Origin: Tridacna crocea
Lineage: Eukaryota > Mollusca > Bivalvia > Cardiida > Cardiidae
Direction of reading: 5' to 3'
Length of the DNA stretch: 64,000 bases
NCBI GenBank assembly: GCA_943736015.1
Contig: OX031070.1
Span: forward strand, 20,729,673 to 20,793,672
In this document: piece by piece, positions 10,721-20,895 of the stretch
Position numbering within the stretch: position 1 is the first letter of the stretch
Layout: the number at the start of each line of letters is the position of its first letter
Translations under genes and position numbers: made by a program
The notes under the pieces: generated by a model
Told to the model about the DNA's origin: nothing
The model's input: only the letters and a program-made list of their open reading frames with translations
Database searches by the model: none

Positions 10721-11260
10721 TATCAATTGAGGTACATGTATATTTGATTTATTTTTTGAAATTGCTTTTTTTAAAAGTTGGTGAAGTAAAAAAGTTCTCC
10801 ATATGGGAAACAGTTTTAAATTATTGACTTTTGAAAACACACGAGAGGGAGAAAATACATGTGATCAGATTGAAAATAGCGAGGAAATTTGAATATGTGA
10901 GCTGTCGCTATAAAATACTTTTGAAAATGCATTAATCATCACACATTTGCAAGTAAAAAGCTAAAGAGGGAGGGCGGCAATTTGGACTTCCTTATACAAA
11001 ATCTTGTTAAACTTGACTTTAAATCCTTATAAATAATCTCATAAAAAAAGTCTGATCTTAGTTTAAACATTCAGTTTTAATTTATTCAATATAATACATG
11101 TAACATCATTCATTTACAACAACATATTGCGAAAAGGATTGAAACGAAAGCATCAAATCTTGTATAGGTCCTGTCCATAAAGAAGTCTGATTTTTTTCCT
11201 GATACTTTCTTTCCGATTACCCGGTATCAATGTATACCATTACGTAACACCAATCAAGAT
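10721..11260. other. Unannotated AT-rich stretch
   Basis: No gene or family is recognised. The last ten bases before 11271 are the left target-site duplication of the next element. Confidence 0.3.
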
Positions 11261-11270
11261 ACCCGATAGG

Positions 11271-11469
11271 AATGGCGGTCAAAAGCCCCTCCGGTCATTA
11301 TTCCCTACCCCCAAAACAGGTATGGCGGTCAAAAGCCCCTTCACGACTTTGCAAGGGCGGTCAATATCCCCTTCATCAAATTTTAAAGGCGGTCAAAAGC
11401 CCCTACGCGATTTTGCATGGGCGGTCATTATCCCCTTCATCCAGTCTTAAAGGCGGACATAAGCCCCTT
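11271..11469 (+). repeat. Left TIR of the 4-kb MULE-like element
   Basis: It has internal ~64-bp tandem repeats that alternate CGGTCAAAAGCCCC and CGGTCATTATCCCC, visible at 11276, 11328, 11391 and 11455. The first unit contains CTACCCCCAAAACAGG, matching the right arm in reverse complement. The repeated motifs could be multiple transposase-binding sites. A 66-codon open frame across it is an artefact of the repeats. Confidence 0.85.
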
Positions 11470-11969
11470 TAAATAGGCTAGCGTTTTCCGTTGTGATTTT
11501 TAACGAAGAAAGGAAATTATGTCAGAGTGTCTTACCTGTGTCGTGCATCCCTATCCCCGCCCCCCCCCCTTTTTTTTCTTTGCTCGATGGTGATTTACAC
11601 ATTAAAATTGTTTCCTGCCAGTCTTACACATTCAACATGTAAACGTGTCATAAATTTGCATCATAATAGATAATTATCTTAATCCGTCCTCAGTTTGTCT
11701 CAATCATTTCAATAGATGTAAAGACAACACCCTTTCCAGTATAAAGAAAATAAATAACCAAAATGTACGAGTCATGTATTAAATACCAAGGCTATTTCCA
11801 TATAATTTTGGTCAACTCGTTCGATAAAGATGACAATACACAAAACACTCATATAAGATACTCTGAATAGGTATGTTTCATTTTGATTTTTTTTTTCATT
11901 GGAGACTTTTTCAATAAAGAATAAAGTAATAATACAATTACAAGAATAATTTTAGTCCATTTTTCGCCC

Positions 11970-12145
11970 CAAACTCGTCACCAAACAACAAACTTTTTAT
12001 CTAATTGTCCATTTTTAAAGTGTTGGCAGAGGACACTGTGGCTGTTAGTGTTTGATTTGTGTGATTTTTGTACGATAAGGATCAAAACATTGTGGGAAAA
12101 AGAGGAACTTTTGGTACCTAGCATTATTGCATTTTCAGTAAAAGA
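11970..12145 (-). mobile_element. Family A MITE, degenerate
   Basis: CGTCACCAAACAACAAAC at the left and, further on, AAAACATTGTGGGAAAAAG with TTTTGGTACCTAGCATT in place of the usual centre. The right arm is mostly lost. It lies inside the 4-kb element. Confidence 0.5.
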
Positions 12146-12227
12146 AAATTAAAAAGCCTGCTTTCTCGAGGCGTTCACATTTGAAATATTTCTAAGGGAC
12201 TGCAAAAAAACTGACTAGGAATAGCTT

Positions 12228-12290
12228 CATATGTAGATCAAGATCAGACCGTATGGTCTGCGCAGTCTGATCTTGATCTACACTGTTCCC
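12228..12290. repeat. Family C hairpin
   Basis: ATGTAGATCAAGATCAGACC and CAGTCTGATCTTGATCTACA pair, around a short loop containing GTATGGTCTGCG. It lies inside the 4-kb element. Confidence 0.8.
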
Positions 12291-12414
12291 AACATGGTCT
12301 TGATTTTTTCATTTATTTCCATGATCCTGCAGGGCTCAGAGGTAAAGTGTAGGACTCGAGTCCTAATTCCAAGAACTATAATTAACAGAATGCCTTTGGA
12401 ACATGTCGACCCGT

Positions 12415-12693
12415 TTTTGCGAGCCGCTGGGTGTCGCCGGTTCGATGACATTTCCTTTCTGAGGATTGATGATAGGATTCATACCTGTCACTGCTGCCCA
12501 TTGGCACTCAAATTGTTATGTGAGAAAGCAGCCAGTGGCTTGAGAGAAAATTGCGGATTAATGGATAAATTACCGATTTGAATGGATAAAAAAAGCAACC
12601 TGGGAAAGCATTGTTAGGTACACTGGCCTCTGCGATATAAGTCAAATACGGTTGAAAACGGCGTTAAACAACATACAGTCAATCAACAATCAT
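12415..12693 (+). mobile_element. tRNA-derived SINE
   Basis: A B-box-like GCCGGTTCGATGACATT follows GCGAGCCGCTGGGTG. Then comes the SINE body (AGCAGCCAGTGGCTTGAG, CTGGGAAAGCATTGTTAGG, ACACTGGCCTCTGCGATATA). It ends GGCGTTAAACAACATACAG with a short TCAATCAA tail. The A box is weak. An open frame of 102 codons covers its left part and is not a gene. Confidence 0.75.
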
Positions 12694-12759
12694 CGGATTT
12701 CACACTTACAGAATCTGTATAGGGCTTTTAAAGCGATAATCAGACTTCATCTTTACGGA

Positions 12760-12841
12760 AGGGATCATGGGGGCTTTTGACTGCCTTACCTGTTTTGGGG
12801 GTAGGGGCTAATGACCGGAAGTGCTTTTGACCGTTTACCTA
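12760..12841 (-). repeat. Partial internal copy of the MULE-like TIR
   Basis: GGGGGCTTTTGACTGCC, CCTGTTTTGGGGGTAGGGG and GCTTTTGACCGTTTACC match the outermost ~80 bases of the right TIR in the same orientation. The copy stops at the same TTTACC terminus but has no ACCCGATAGG beside it. It may mark an older nested or shortened element. Confidence 0.8.
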
Positions 12842-13612
12842 TTCGAATGTTGAAACTCAGGCTGAGTTTTGCCTTGTACGCTTGAGTAAACAGGCGACCA
12901 GAATTGCTTAAAATAAGATTGCATGTGACAAGCCTGTGGTGTCCGATCTTGATCTTTGTCGTGAGCAAAAATAAGTTATTTCTGCTTTTTGCCGATAGGG
13001 TTAAACAGGGAAAGCAAGAATGGATGTCAACAAGACATTGCATCAGACGATCAAAATGCTCAAATAATAACAGTTATGTCCTAAAAGGTCAAGGTTTCGC
13101 TGTTTTTCTTGCATTTACAGAGTTATAGTCAGTTGAAATGTTATGTTTTGTTTTTTGAATATGATGAGTGTTTTAAAGAAATCACCCCAATATACTGAGG
13201 TGAAAGGAAACGTGAAGAAAATAGCCAAATTATAGTTGTTAATGAATTAATAAATTCACAATTTATTGCTAGATATATAAGTGCTCATGTACCTTAAAGG
13301 CTTCGGTTGACAAACTTTAAATTTAGAAATCCCCGCTTTATTGCCTGTCATATGTGTGCCGCGTGATCATAACAAAAAAGGAGAAATTCAGTCAAACTTT
13401 ACATATACCTCGGTTACAAGAAATGAAACATGATCTGATTAAAAACATATCCGTCTGCTTTTCAGGGAAAAGTGACATTTTATTTTCATTATATCTGTGT
13501 TCTCCTTCAAAACCCATAGTAGGTCAGACACGATTGAGTGCTCTTTAGCGATGGGAGTAGATTCAGATCAGACTGTCTTGAAATGTTCTAATGATTAGGC
13601 TTTCTGTTTTTC

Positions 13613-13656
13613 TGTCTGTCTTTCTATCCGTCTCTCTCTCTCTTTCTCTCTCTCTG
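13613..13656 (+). repeat. Pyrimidine (CT) microsatellite
   Basis: TCTGTCTTTCTATCCG followed by a CTCTCTCT run with single T interruptions. Confidence 0.85.
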
Positions 13657-13780
13657 TAATCAATAACTACATACTACAAATAAACAATACCAAGCAGATC
13701 ATCAATTAGCTATGGAACTGAATCATGAGGCGGACTGGTCATTTGACATGCGTAAACTTGACTAATAACAAAACCTTCGG

Positions 13781-13840
13781 CCCAGGCCACCTGCACGAAC
13801 TGCACAGGCTGATCTAGGTCGAAACTTTTTGCAGACACAA
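13781..13840. repeat. Short GC-rich hairpin remnant (D-related)
   Basis: CCAGGCCACCTGCACGAACT, TGCACAGGCTGATCTAGG and TCGAAACTTTTTGCAGACAC resemble the hairpins with GGTCAGCCTGCGCAGGCTGACC at 41.5 and 55.1 kb. Confidence 0.45.
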
Positions 13841-13861
13841 AAATTCTATACTAAACAACAA

Positions 13862-14083
13862 CATTAAGGACTATTCCAACGTTCAAAACATTAGCGGACG
13901 AAAAAATAAAGGTGACTCAAAAGCTGACCCTTGTTTTGGGAAGGGTAGGAAACATTGTTAGAGAAGGAAAATCAAATACTTGTAAGCAGCACTCATTCCT
14001 TTTCCCACAATGTTTTCAAAATGCCTGTTCTTCAATGTTTGTGAAGAAAACTAAAAACTTTGGATCGTTTGGAAAAGGGCTAA
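13862..14083 (-). mobile_element. Family A MITE, degenerate centre
   Basis: AACGTTCAAAACATTAGCGG and GGTGACTCAAAAGCTG form the left half in minus orientation. The core is AGAAGGAAAATCAAATACTT and AAGCAGCACTCATTCC, which pair poorly. The right end is TTTGGATCGTTTGGAAAAGG. It lies inside the 4-kb element. Confidence 0.65.
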
Positions 14084-14364
14084 GCTCCCTTTTCACAGAG
14101 AACGGCTCCGTATGTTCATTAAATTGAACTACAACTCATCATAATCATTATCATCAAGTTCGTGAACTAAATGAAATACAATTTTAGGACTGGTTTAGTC
14201 AGATTAGAAGTCAACGCGGCGTATGATAAACATTAGAGTCCCCTTGGCGTGTGATATTTCCAGAATTTCTGGTAAAATAAATAAAAGGCAACGTATGTGC
14301 AGCGACGGCTTAATGATCTCATACTAAAGTTTATATTGAAACCAGGGAATACATCAACAAATGA

Positions 14365-14425
14365 CTTGTAGCAGTGATATAACCGTAATATAGCTGAAAG
14401 CGGAATAACACCTTATTGAAACTAA
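14365..14425 (+). mobile_element. SINE 3' tail fragment
   Basis: GTGATATAACCGTAATATAG, CTGAAAGCGGAATAACACC match the last ~60 bases of the SINE family. It lies inside the 4-kb element. Confidence 0.5.
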
Positions 14426-14624
14426 ATAAAGCTTTTCCTTTTTTCTTTATCTTTAATCTTCCCCGGGCCTTAAAGGTATACCTCTTATTACTGGTCGTAA
14501 ATTACATAGAATAAAAAAAGTCAGGTGCTTGTATATCAACTTTCAATTACATCGTTATATGTGAACTGTAGTGCAATAAACCAATTTTCAAATATGTGGA
14601 GGTAAATTCATGCAATTCGCTCAC

Positions 14625-15052
14625 TAGCCATCCCCAACTTTCAGCTGCAGGTCGAGCAAGAATTACTGCCCTTGGAATTCATCGATTATCTGGTCCCCAA
14701 GGATTTCCTGTAACGTCCTGTCATATAGAATTTCAGAAGGGAAAAAAAATTATCGATTAAAACACGTTTTTCTTCTAAAATGATTAAAATCCATAACGTC
14801 TTGAAGTATTCTGTAATATATCTACTTCAGTTCAATATAATTTTAATTTCTGTAGCAAAATGGGAAGTTGCGTCCATTTTGATTTAAAGTTACTGACCCA
14901 TTCTCCTTCTTATTTCTATAGAAAGGTTTAAGAACTTTGCTCTTGCGCCGTTTATTCTCTGTTTTGTTGTGATTACGATCAAAGTATTCGTTTACATTTA
15001 TTACATTAAGAACTTGCATCCATTTCAGTTTAAAAACGGCATGGTTACCACT
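14625..15052 (+). repeat. Dispersed repeat R1, shorter copy inside the 4-kb element
   Basis: Same direction as 9318-9795 and nearly identical over its length, minus about 60 bases after CTTGCGCCGTTT. It ends about 35 bases before the right TIR. Because the other copy lies outside the element, this sequence was either captured by the element or inserted into it. Confidence 0.85.
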
Positions 15053-15087
15053 CATATGGACTACATGCATTGTCTGCTACTGATAAT

Positions 15088-15285
15088 GGGGGTTTTGACT
15101 GCCTTCAAAATTTGATGAAGGGGATAATGACCGCCTTTGCGAAATCGCGGAGAGGCTTTTGACCGCCTTTGAAATTTTATGAAGGGGATAATGACCGCCC
15201 TTGCAAAATCGCAAAGGAGCTTTTGACCGCCTTACCTGTTTTTGGGGTAGGGGATAATGACCGGAGGGGCTTTTGACCGTTTACC
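15088..15285 (-). repeat. Right TIR of the 4-kb MULE-like element
   Basis: Reverse-complement match to 11271-11469 in the same order of units: GGATAATGACCG alternating with GCTTTTGACCGCC, and CCTGTTTTTGGGGTAGGGG near the end. Some units are more regular here than on the left. Confidence 0.85.
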
Positions 15286-15299
15286 ACCCGATAGGCGTC

Positions 15300-16195
15300 T
15301 TATCTAACAGTGAGACTCGGTCATCATCGGAGAACTCCGGCACAATGCAAATGATCAGGGAAAAAGAAAAAAATACGATAGTTGCTTTAAAAAGTGTAAA
15401 AAGGGCTAAAAATGTATTTTCTAAATGACTGAAAACTTCGCCATATTAAAGAACAATAAATAAGCTTTCTGACTTCCCTGAAGATAATTTTGATTTTTTA
15501 ACACAATGTGCAGGCTGATTTATGTTTACCGTGTGCTCACAAAACCACTGACTTCTTCTAAAAAATGACGAAATTATTTTAAACAGAACTGACCTATTGA
15601 ACATAAAGGTTAAAAGGTACAATTTGTATTCGGTTGTTTTGTTTATGATAGATCAGACAATACCCGTGTGGTCTGATCTACCACCACACTTTCCCCAGCT
15701 TAATATACATGTACGTACATGTATTTGTGACATGCTATGCAAAACAATTACAATAAAATGCCGTCTGCTGACTATGTAATAGCTTAATGCTACAGGTTGG
15801 AGATTAATGTTTTCAAAAACATTGTAACAAGAGAAGCCTGTTCATAATATCCTAACTTTGTGGGCAGCTATTCAGAAATGTATCCAACCGAAGTATTTTT
15901 ACTTTTGTACCATTTTTGTTGATAAATCAATAAAAATATCAGAGACTGAATTCAAAATTATGATGAAAAAATCAGAGATAAATTCCAAAGATGCAGTAAA
16001 CATATGTGCATGCTGTTACATTTTGAGCGTTCGTGTCGTGCTCCTCCCCCGGCTTTAGTCTCATCATAAGAAACTTGTACTGCGGATATTTTCTTTTTTT
16101 TTCTAACTCTTCAGGAACTGACAATGTATGACTGCCCGAATATTTAAAGCAGTTGTAGACAACACAATAAATATGGCTCAAACTATTCAATTTGT
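15300..16195. other. Unannotated AT-rich stretch
   Basis: Only weak pieces are seen: GTGCAGGCTGATTTATG near 15510 and AGATCAGACAATACCCG / GTGGTCTGATCTACC near 15650, possible remnants of D- and C-type hairpins. No gene is recognised. Confidence 0.3.
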
Positions 16196-16199
16196 ATCA

Positions 16200-16282
16200 A
16201 TTAAGGCATGACAATGTTGCTTGAAAAAGAGCAAATGCTGGTCAAAAGCATTTCCATAGCTGACCATAATTTTTCAAACGCG
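16200..16282. mobile_element. Family A MITE core, degenerate
   Basis: GCTTGAAAAAGAGCAAATGC, TGGTCAAAAGCATTT and CATAATTTTTCAAA keep only the core hairpin outline. Open frames on both strands run through it. Confidence 0.4.
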
Positions 16283-16907
16283 TGCTTTCGGTAAAATTTG
16301 AGGTAGATCAAATTGTAAGACATGAAAGGAAAACAAATCCTACAAGTTTTGGTACCCCCGTAATTTACAACCCCAGATATCCCGCAGAGTTGTTTTCCAA
16401 TAAATTGAAACCCTCTACACTCGAAGCGCGAAATTCGGGTTATAAGTGCAAAGGGTTTGCAGAGATCGCCAGTCAATATATAATTCCATATTTGATCGAT
16501 TTCATGGCCAAAAGGGATCAAACTCCCATAATTTAATTGGCTTACATAGCGGTCAAATAACAGTTACCGGGTTTGATTTGCATGATAAAGTTGGCCATGA
16601 CGAAGTTATAGCAAAACTGGATACAAGAAAATGTGGAAATTACATTGAAATTACATAGTTTATTAGGGTAGCTATCATAACTGTGATGAGGTACACTTCA
16701 ACGGACTTGAAGCGGCTCTAAGTGCCTCATTCATAATTTATCTACGAAGAGAAATAAGTGAATTATGAAGGACCATCATAACGATAATATCACCCACTTT
16801 GGTGGCCAAGGTGAAACTGGTAGACTTCAAGAATATTTTTTTTTTTATTTTACTAAGTTCCCACTTGTTTAGTTTTCACATTACTTATAAAAAGTAGATT
16901 TACCTTT

Positions 16908-16985
16908 AGCTCTGTGACTTAAGTATTTGATTGTTATTAGAAAATCACGGGTCGATACCCGACGGTAAGCTTCATTGAAGGGGGC
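16908..16985 (+). mobile_element. tRNA-like SINE head
   Basis: TTTAGCTCTGTGACTTAAG resembles an A-box region. CACGGGTCGATACCCGACGG gives a good B box and T arm, at tRNA-like spacing. No intact acceptor or anticodon stem is present, so it is a SINE head and not a tRNA gene. Confidence 0.5.
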
Positions 16986-17245
16986 ATTGCTGAAACAAAC
17001 CCTAATCTAACACTGCTGAAATCCAAAAAAGACCGAAACAAATTGCTTGTTGAAAGTGCTATAATGGTGAAGAAAGTGACGTAGAGGGGCTACATTTTTT
17101 TTTTTCAGAGCAGGGATTTTTTTCTTCGCATTATCTTTACCATATAAACCATAGTTTGTAAACAAACTGGGCTAAATGCATCTGCTATAGTTTCGGTGCA
17201 GTCTGCTCAGATTGACATCGGTCGAAACATTTGATCTTATCCATA

Positions 17246-17515
17246 TGACATGCAACACACGAACAGAAACATTCCGATATTTGCTTAAAGTGTCCTCTCG
17301 GATCAGCCTGTGCAGTCCGCACAGGCTAATCCGAGACTACACTTTAGGACTCTATTCGATTTTGTCCTACTGTAGACTTGCGCGAAACAGAAAATTACAT
17401 ACGAACGGAAATTGTGGTTTCGGATTATCCTGCGCGGACTACGCAGGCTGATCCGAAACGACACTTGACGCGATTGTTCGAATGCACCTTTTCGCGTGTC
17501 GCAGACCATATACTA
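17246..17515 (+). mobile_element. Family D double-hairpin element, complete
   Basis: The ends are ACATGCAACACACGAACAG and CTTTTCGCGTGTCGCAGACC. Hairpin one is GATCAGCCTGTGCAGTCC with GCACAGGCTAATCCGAG. Hairpin two is GGATTATCCTGCGCGG with CGCAGGCTGATCCGAAACG. The spacer CTACTGTAGACTTGCGCG separates them. Several open frames on both strands come from the symmetry. Confidence 0.85.
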
Positions 17516-17811
17516 TCACTGTCTCATTCTAAGGTTCACACGTTTGTAAATGGGGTGATGGGTAACAGTAGGGTGTACAGCTCGAGGGCAGCAAAAGTTT
17601 GCAGACCATGAACTGTAACGAAATACTTGCAGTACCATGATGGGCCCATGTGGTGTAATAGGCAACGATTTACGACTTGCATGCTGGACTGGTTCCTTTG
17701 ATAATTCTATTCACCCTTTACAGTAATACAGGCAAATTATGAAAACTTGGAAGTGATAGAGGATGTTTAAGATTTTCTATCGAAAGAAGTAACTTTAACA
17801 TGTTTTAGTGG

Positions 17812-17905
17812 TATTCATGGTTGTAAGATAAAGCTTCCGACTAGTAAAAGTGAAGTCCCGACTTCGATTTCCGTAAGCAGGTGTCATCTTAAGGACTTTT
17901 CATTG
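17812..17905 (+). mobile_element. tRNA-like SINE head
   Basis: TAGTGGTATTCATGGTTG, GCTTCCGACTAGTAAAAGTG and AAGTCCCGACTTCGATTTCC look like a tRNA-derived head with anticodon-stem and B-box positions. It is followed by GTAAGCAGGTGTCATC. An inverted fragment of the same sequence is at 18390. Confidence 0.55.
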
Positions 17906-17927
17906 GCCCACACATTCTACGCGAGTA

Positions 17928-18118
17928 CTGGGCCCGTATTCACCAACCATCCTTAGGAATATTCTTAGTCTTATTCTCCAAGAATTTGAAAGTAACGCAA
18001 CTTCTGATTGGCTAAACCATTTGGTTTAGCCAATCAGAAATTGTGTTATTTTCAAATTTAGGAAATTCTGCGGACTGAGACCAAAAACGTTCTTAAGAAC
18101 CGTTGGTGAATACGGGGG
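17928..18118. mobile_element. Family B hairpin MITE, complete
   Basis: CTGGGCCCGTATTCACCAAC and GTTGGTGAATACGGG are inverted ends. The centre TCTGATTGGCTAAACC / GGTTTAGCCAATCAGA is a nearly uninterrupted palindrome. There is no coding content. Confidence 0.9.
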
Positions 18119-18389
18119 CTTTTGTGCAGTTTCCAGAAAGCATGGTCAAGAGAGATTAGTATAAACTTTTTTTTTCAATCGATTTTAAATAAATCATTAA
18201 AATGAATAAGCTTCAGTGCTTTGCTGGTTCCTTTGATGGTTTTATTCTTCTGTACTGGCAGACAAAAAAGAAATCCATAGGGGAAATCAAAACGTGTTAT
18301 GCACAAAGAGACGGTGTAATGCAGAGGAATGACCCTCCCCTGTAATATGACCCATGGGTGCATAGGGTCATTTCTCTACGTAGAATACG

Positions 18390-18440
18390 ATAGATGACAC
18401 CCGCTTACGGAAATCGAAGTCGGGACTTCACTTTTATTTG
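18390..18440 (-). repeat. Inverted fragment of the 17.8-kb SINE head
   Basis: ATGACACCCGCTTACGG, AAATCGAAGTCGGGAC and TTCACTTTT form a near-exact reverse complement of 17845-17888. The two pieces bracket the family B element and about 270 more bases. Confidence 0.8.
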
Positions 18441-18618
18441 GTATCTTGTTAGCACCATCAAAAAGTTAAAGCTGAGATTTACGTTTGGGATGGGCGGTTT
18501 ATTTTAGTTAACTGTAAATTTCAATGTAGTTCCCTTTAAAAACCGTAACACCGATGCTTGACTGGTTTTATGATGTCACGTGGAGGACTCAAATACTGAA
18601 TATTAGAGGTAGCTGTTT

Positions 18619-18624
18619 TTGTCG

Positions 18625-18659
<35 letters not shown>

Positions 18660-18676
18660 GCAGCAGCTGCTGCTGT
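18619..18676 (+). repeat. GTT/GCA trinucleotide microsatellite
   Basis: About 14 GTT units grade into GCAGCAGCTGCTGCTG. Confidence 0.95.
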
Positions 18677-18755
18677 CTCATGCACACATAAATTCATTAG
18701 CACGATGAAAAGTACATATCATCGAAGATTAACTTTCCGTCAGACTAAAACATCG

Positions 18756-19012
18756 TATGGCTTGCAATACGCGCGATAAGGGCGTTCGGACATTTGCGTA
18801 AACGTCGTCTTAGATCAGTCTGCGCAGTCCGCGCAGGCTAATCCGAGACAGAACTTTCCGTTCTTAAGTAAAGTTCCGTTTTGCGCAATTCCACTGTAGC
18901 ACAAAATCTCGTGTTGTCGTAAAATGCAGTTTCGGATTAGCCTGCGCAGGCTGATACAAGGCGGCATTTTACGCAATTGGCCGAACACCCCTTTCCGCTT
19001 TTTGCAAGCCAT
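18756..19012 (+). mobile_element. Family D double-hairpin element, complete
   Basis: The ends are ATGGCTTGCAATACGCGCG and CCGCTTTTTGCAAGCCAT. Hairpin one has CTGCGCAGTCCGCGCAGG. Hairpin two is shortened to GCCTGCGCAGGCTGATAC, having lost its loop bases. Confidence 0.85.
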
Positions 19013-19154
19013 CATTTTAGCGATGCTCTGTGAAATAGGTTTCATGCAACTGAAAAAAAAAGTATCGACACGATCAACCAGCGCAATCCGTACTTACTGT
19101 ATAGTCCCTTGCTCAATTTACTGAACACAGCAGTGATACCAGGATAATGTTTGC

Positions 19155-19381
19155 TTAACCCTTTCCCAAACAACAAATTTTGGACTCTTCCAAACTGAAA
19201 GAGTTCGCAGATGACAATTTTATATTTTGAGAAAATCACAGAAAGTTCTCAAATAGGGTAAAAACACTGTGGAAAAAGGAGACATTGCTCGTTACGAGGT
19301 ATTTCTCCTTTTCCCACAGTGTTTTCAAAAGACTTTTGCTGCATACACGTATAAACCAGGGCTTGTTTGGGAAAGGGTTAA
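19155..19381 (-). mobile_element. Family A piggyBac-like MITE, complete, variant core
   Basis: TTAACCCTTTCCCAAACAAC and TTGTTTGGGAAAGGGTTAA are exact inverted ends including TTAA. The core reads GGAGACATTGCTCGTTACG with ACGAGGTATTTCTCC. It therefore carries the CTCG/CGAG centre shared with the copy at 63436 in place of the usual CTGG/CCAG. Confidence 0.9.
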
Positions 19382-19554
19382 AACAAAGCTTGTGAGAAAT
19401 CTAGTAGGGGTTATTTGATTCCGAACACTTTAACGAGCAGGTGTTGCATAATGAATATGAGATATTATGTCAATAAATAGGTTAAATTTCGCCACAGTTG
19501 TAAAGCTCTAATGTGCATTTTTTTTTTCTAGTGCGGCGTCATCACAAGACGATA

Positions 19555-19802
19555 CATGGCATGCAACACGCGCAAAGGGGCATTTGGACATTTATGTGAT
19601 ATGAAGTCCTGAAGCAGCCTGCGCAATCTGCGTGGACTAATCCGAAACGACACTTTTCGTTTTTATGCAATTTTCTATTTTGTGCAAGTTCACTGTAGGA
19701 CACAAGTGCCGTCTCAGATTAGCATGCGCAGTCCGCGCAGGATGATCCATGACGACATCTTACGCAAATGTCGGACACCCTGTTCGCGTGTTGCAGGCCA
19801 AA
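19555..19802 (+). mobile_element. Family D double-hairpin element, complete
   Basis: The ends are CATGGCATGCAACACGCGC and GTTCGCGTGTTGCAGGCCA. Both hairpins are present with several substitutions (GCCTGCGCAATCTGCGTGG; GCATGCGCAGTCCGCGCAGG). A segment resembling CAAGTTCACTGTAGGACAC separates them. Confidence 0.85.
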
Positions 19803-19930
19803 TGATCTATATCTCCTTAGCATAGGACGAAATTTTGTGTTACGGAAACAGAATTCTGTCTGTATGCACTGTGAAATTGATACAAACTAATCGACGAGAT
19901 GATTTTATGATTGACTCTAAAGTAATTGAT

Positions 19931-20864
19931 TTTTTTAGCTCACCTGAGCACAACGTGCTCAAGGAGAGCTTTTAGGATCACCCGGTGTCCGTCGTGCGTT
20001 GTCCGTCGTGCGTCGTCAACAATTCTTTAAACATCAACTCCTCCTAAACAGTTATGCCAGTTTGGACCAGACTTGACTGGAATGTTCCTTGGGAGGTCCT
20101 CTTTAAAAACTGTTCACAGAATTTGATTCAGTCAAAAACTCTGGTTGCAATGGCAACGAAATTTTTTGGAAATTCTTAAAAATCGTCTTCTCTGAAACCG
20201 CTTGCCAGATTTTGAAACAATTTCACAGAGATGTTCCTTGGATGACCCTTTTTCAAAACTTGTTCGTAAAATTTTGATCCGTCAAGACACATAGCTCTGG
20301 TGAATGGGGGCTTCTCGCACTATATGGAAATGAAGAAATGCTTGAAAATTCTTGTTCTCTGAAACAGCTGGTCAAATTTTAAAATAATTTCACAGCAATG
20401 CTCCTTCGCTGACCTTTTTTAAAAATTGTTCGCAAAATTTTGATCTGTCAAGAAACATGGCTCTGGTAAATTGGGGTTACTTGCACTATACAGACATGAA
20501 GAAATTTTTGAAAACTCCTCTTCTCTGAAACGGCCTACTCAGATTTTAAAATAATTTCAAAGAAATGTTACTTGAAAGACCCTTTTCTAAATTTGTTTGC
20601 TAAATTTTGATCCATCAAGAAACATGGATCTGGTGAATGGGGGCTACTTGCACTGTACAGAAATGAAGAAATTCTTGAAAAAAATTCTTTCCATAAACTG
20701 ATGGTCAGATTTTGAAATGACTTTTACAGGTGACTTTTTGATAATGGCTAAAAAAATTATAATTTTCGTGTTTCCATTGTTTCAATACCTCAAAACACAA
20801 ATAGGCTATGGTCCTCTCAAAAATTCAGGTGAGTGATCCAGGGCCATCTTGGCCCTCTTGTTTT
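19931..20864 (+). mobile_element. Family E (HINE/pearl-type) element, four core units
   Basis: It has the same 5' end (TTTTTTAGCTCACCTGAGC), GTGCGTTGTCCGTCGTGC microsatellite and 3' end (CAGGTGAGTGATCC, hairpin GGGCCATCTTGGCCC, TCTTGTTTT) as the 7.9-kb copy. It has only four ~165-base core units (near 20187, 20355, 20519 and 20685). Confidence 0.85.
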
Positions 20865-20895
20865 AGTTTAACCTCTCTGTACCGTTTGAAAGGCT

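Larger units (their letters stand above)
11261..15295. mobile_element. 4-kb Mutator-like (MULE-like) TIR element with 10-bp TSD
   Basis: ACCCGATAGG occurs at 11261-11270 and again in direct orientation at 15286-15295. Just inside are two inverted arms of about 200 bases (11271-11469 and 15088-15285). A long TIR with a 9-11-bp duplication is the usual signature of Mutator-like elements. I assign it on that basis because no transposase frame is visible in the 3.6-kb interior. The interior holds other repeats: family A and C copies, a SINE, a CT microsatellite, a second copy of repeat R1 and a partial internal TIR. It is therefore a non-autonomous composite element. Confidence 0.75.
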
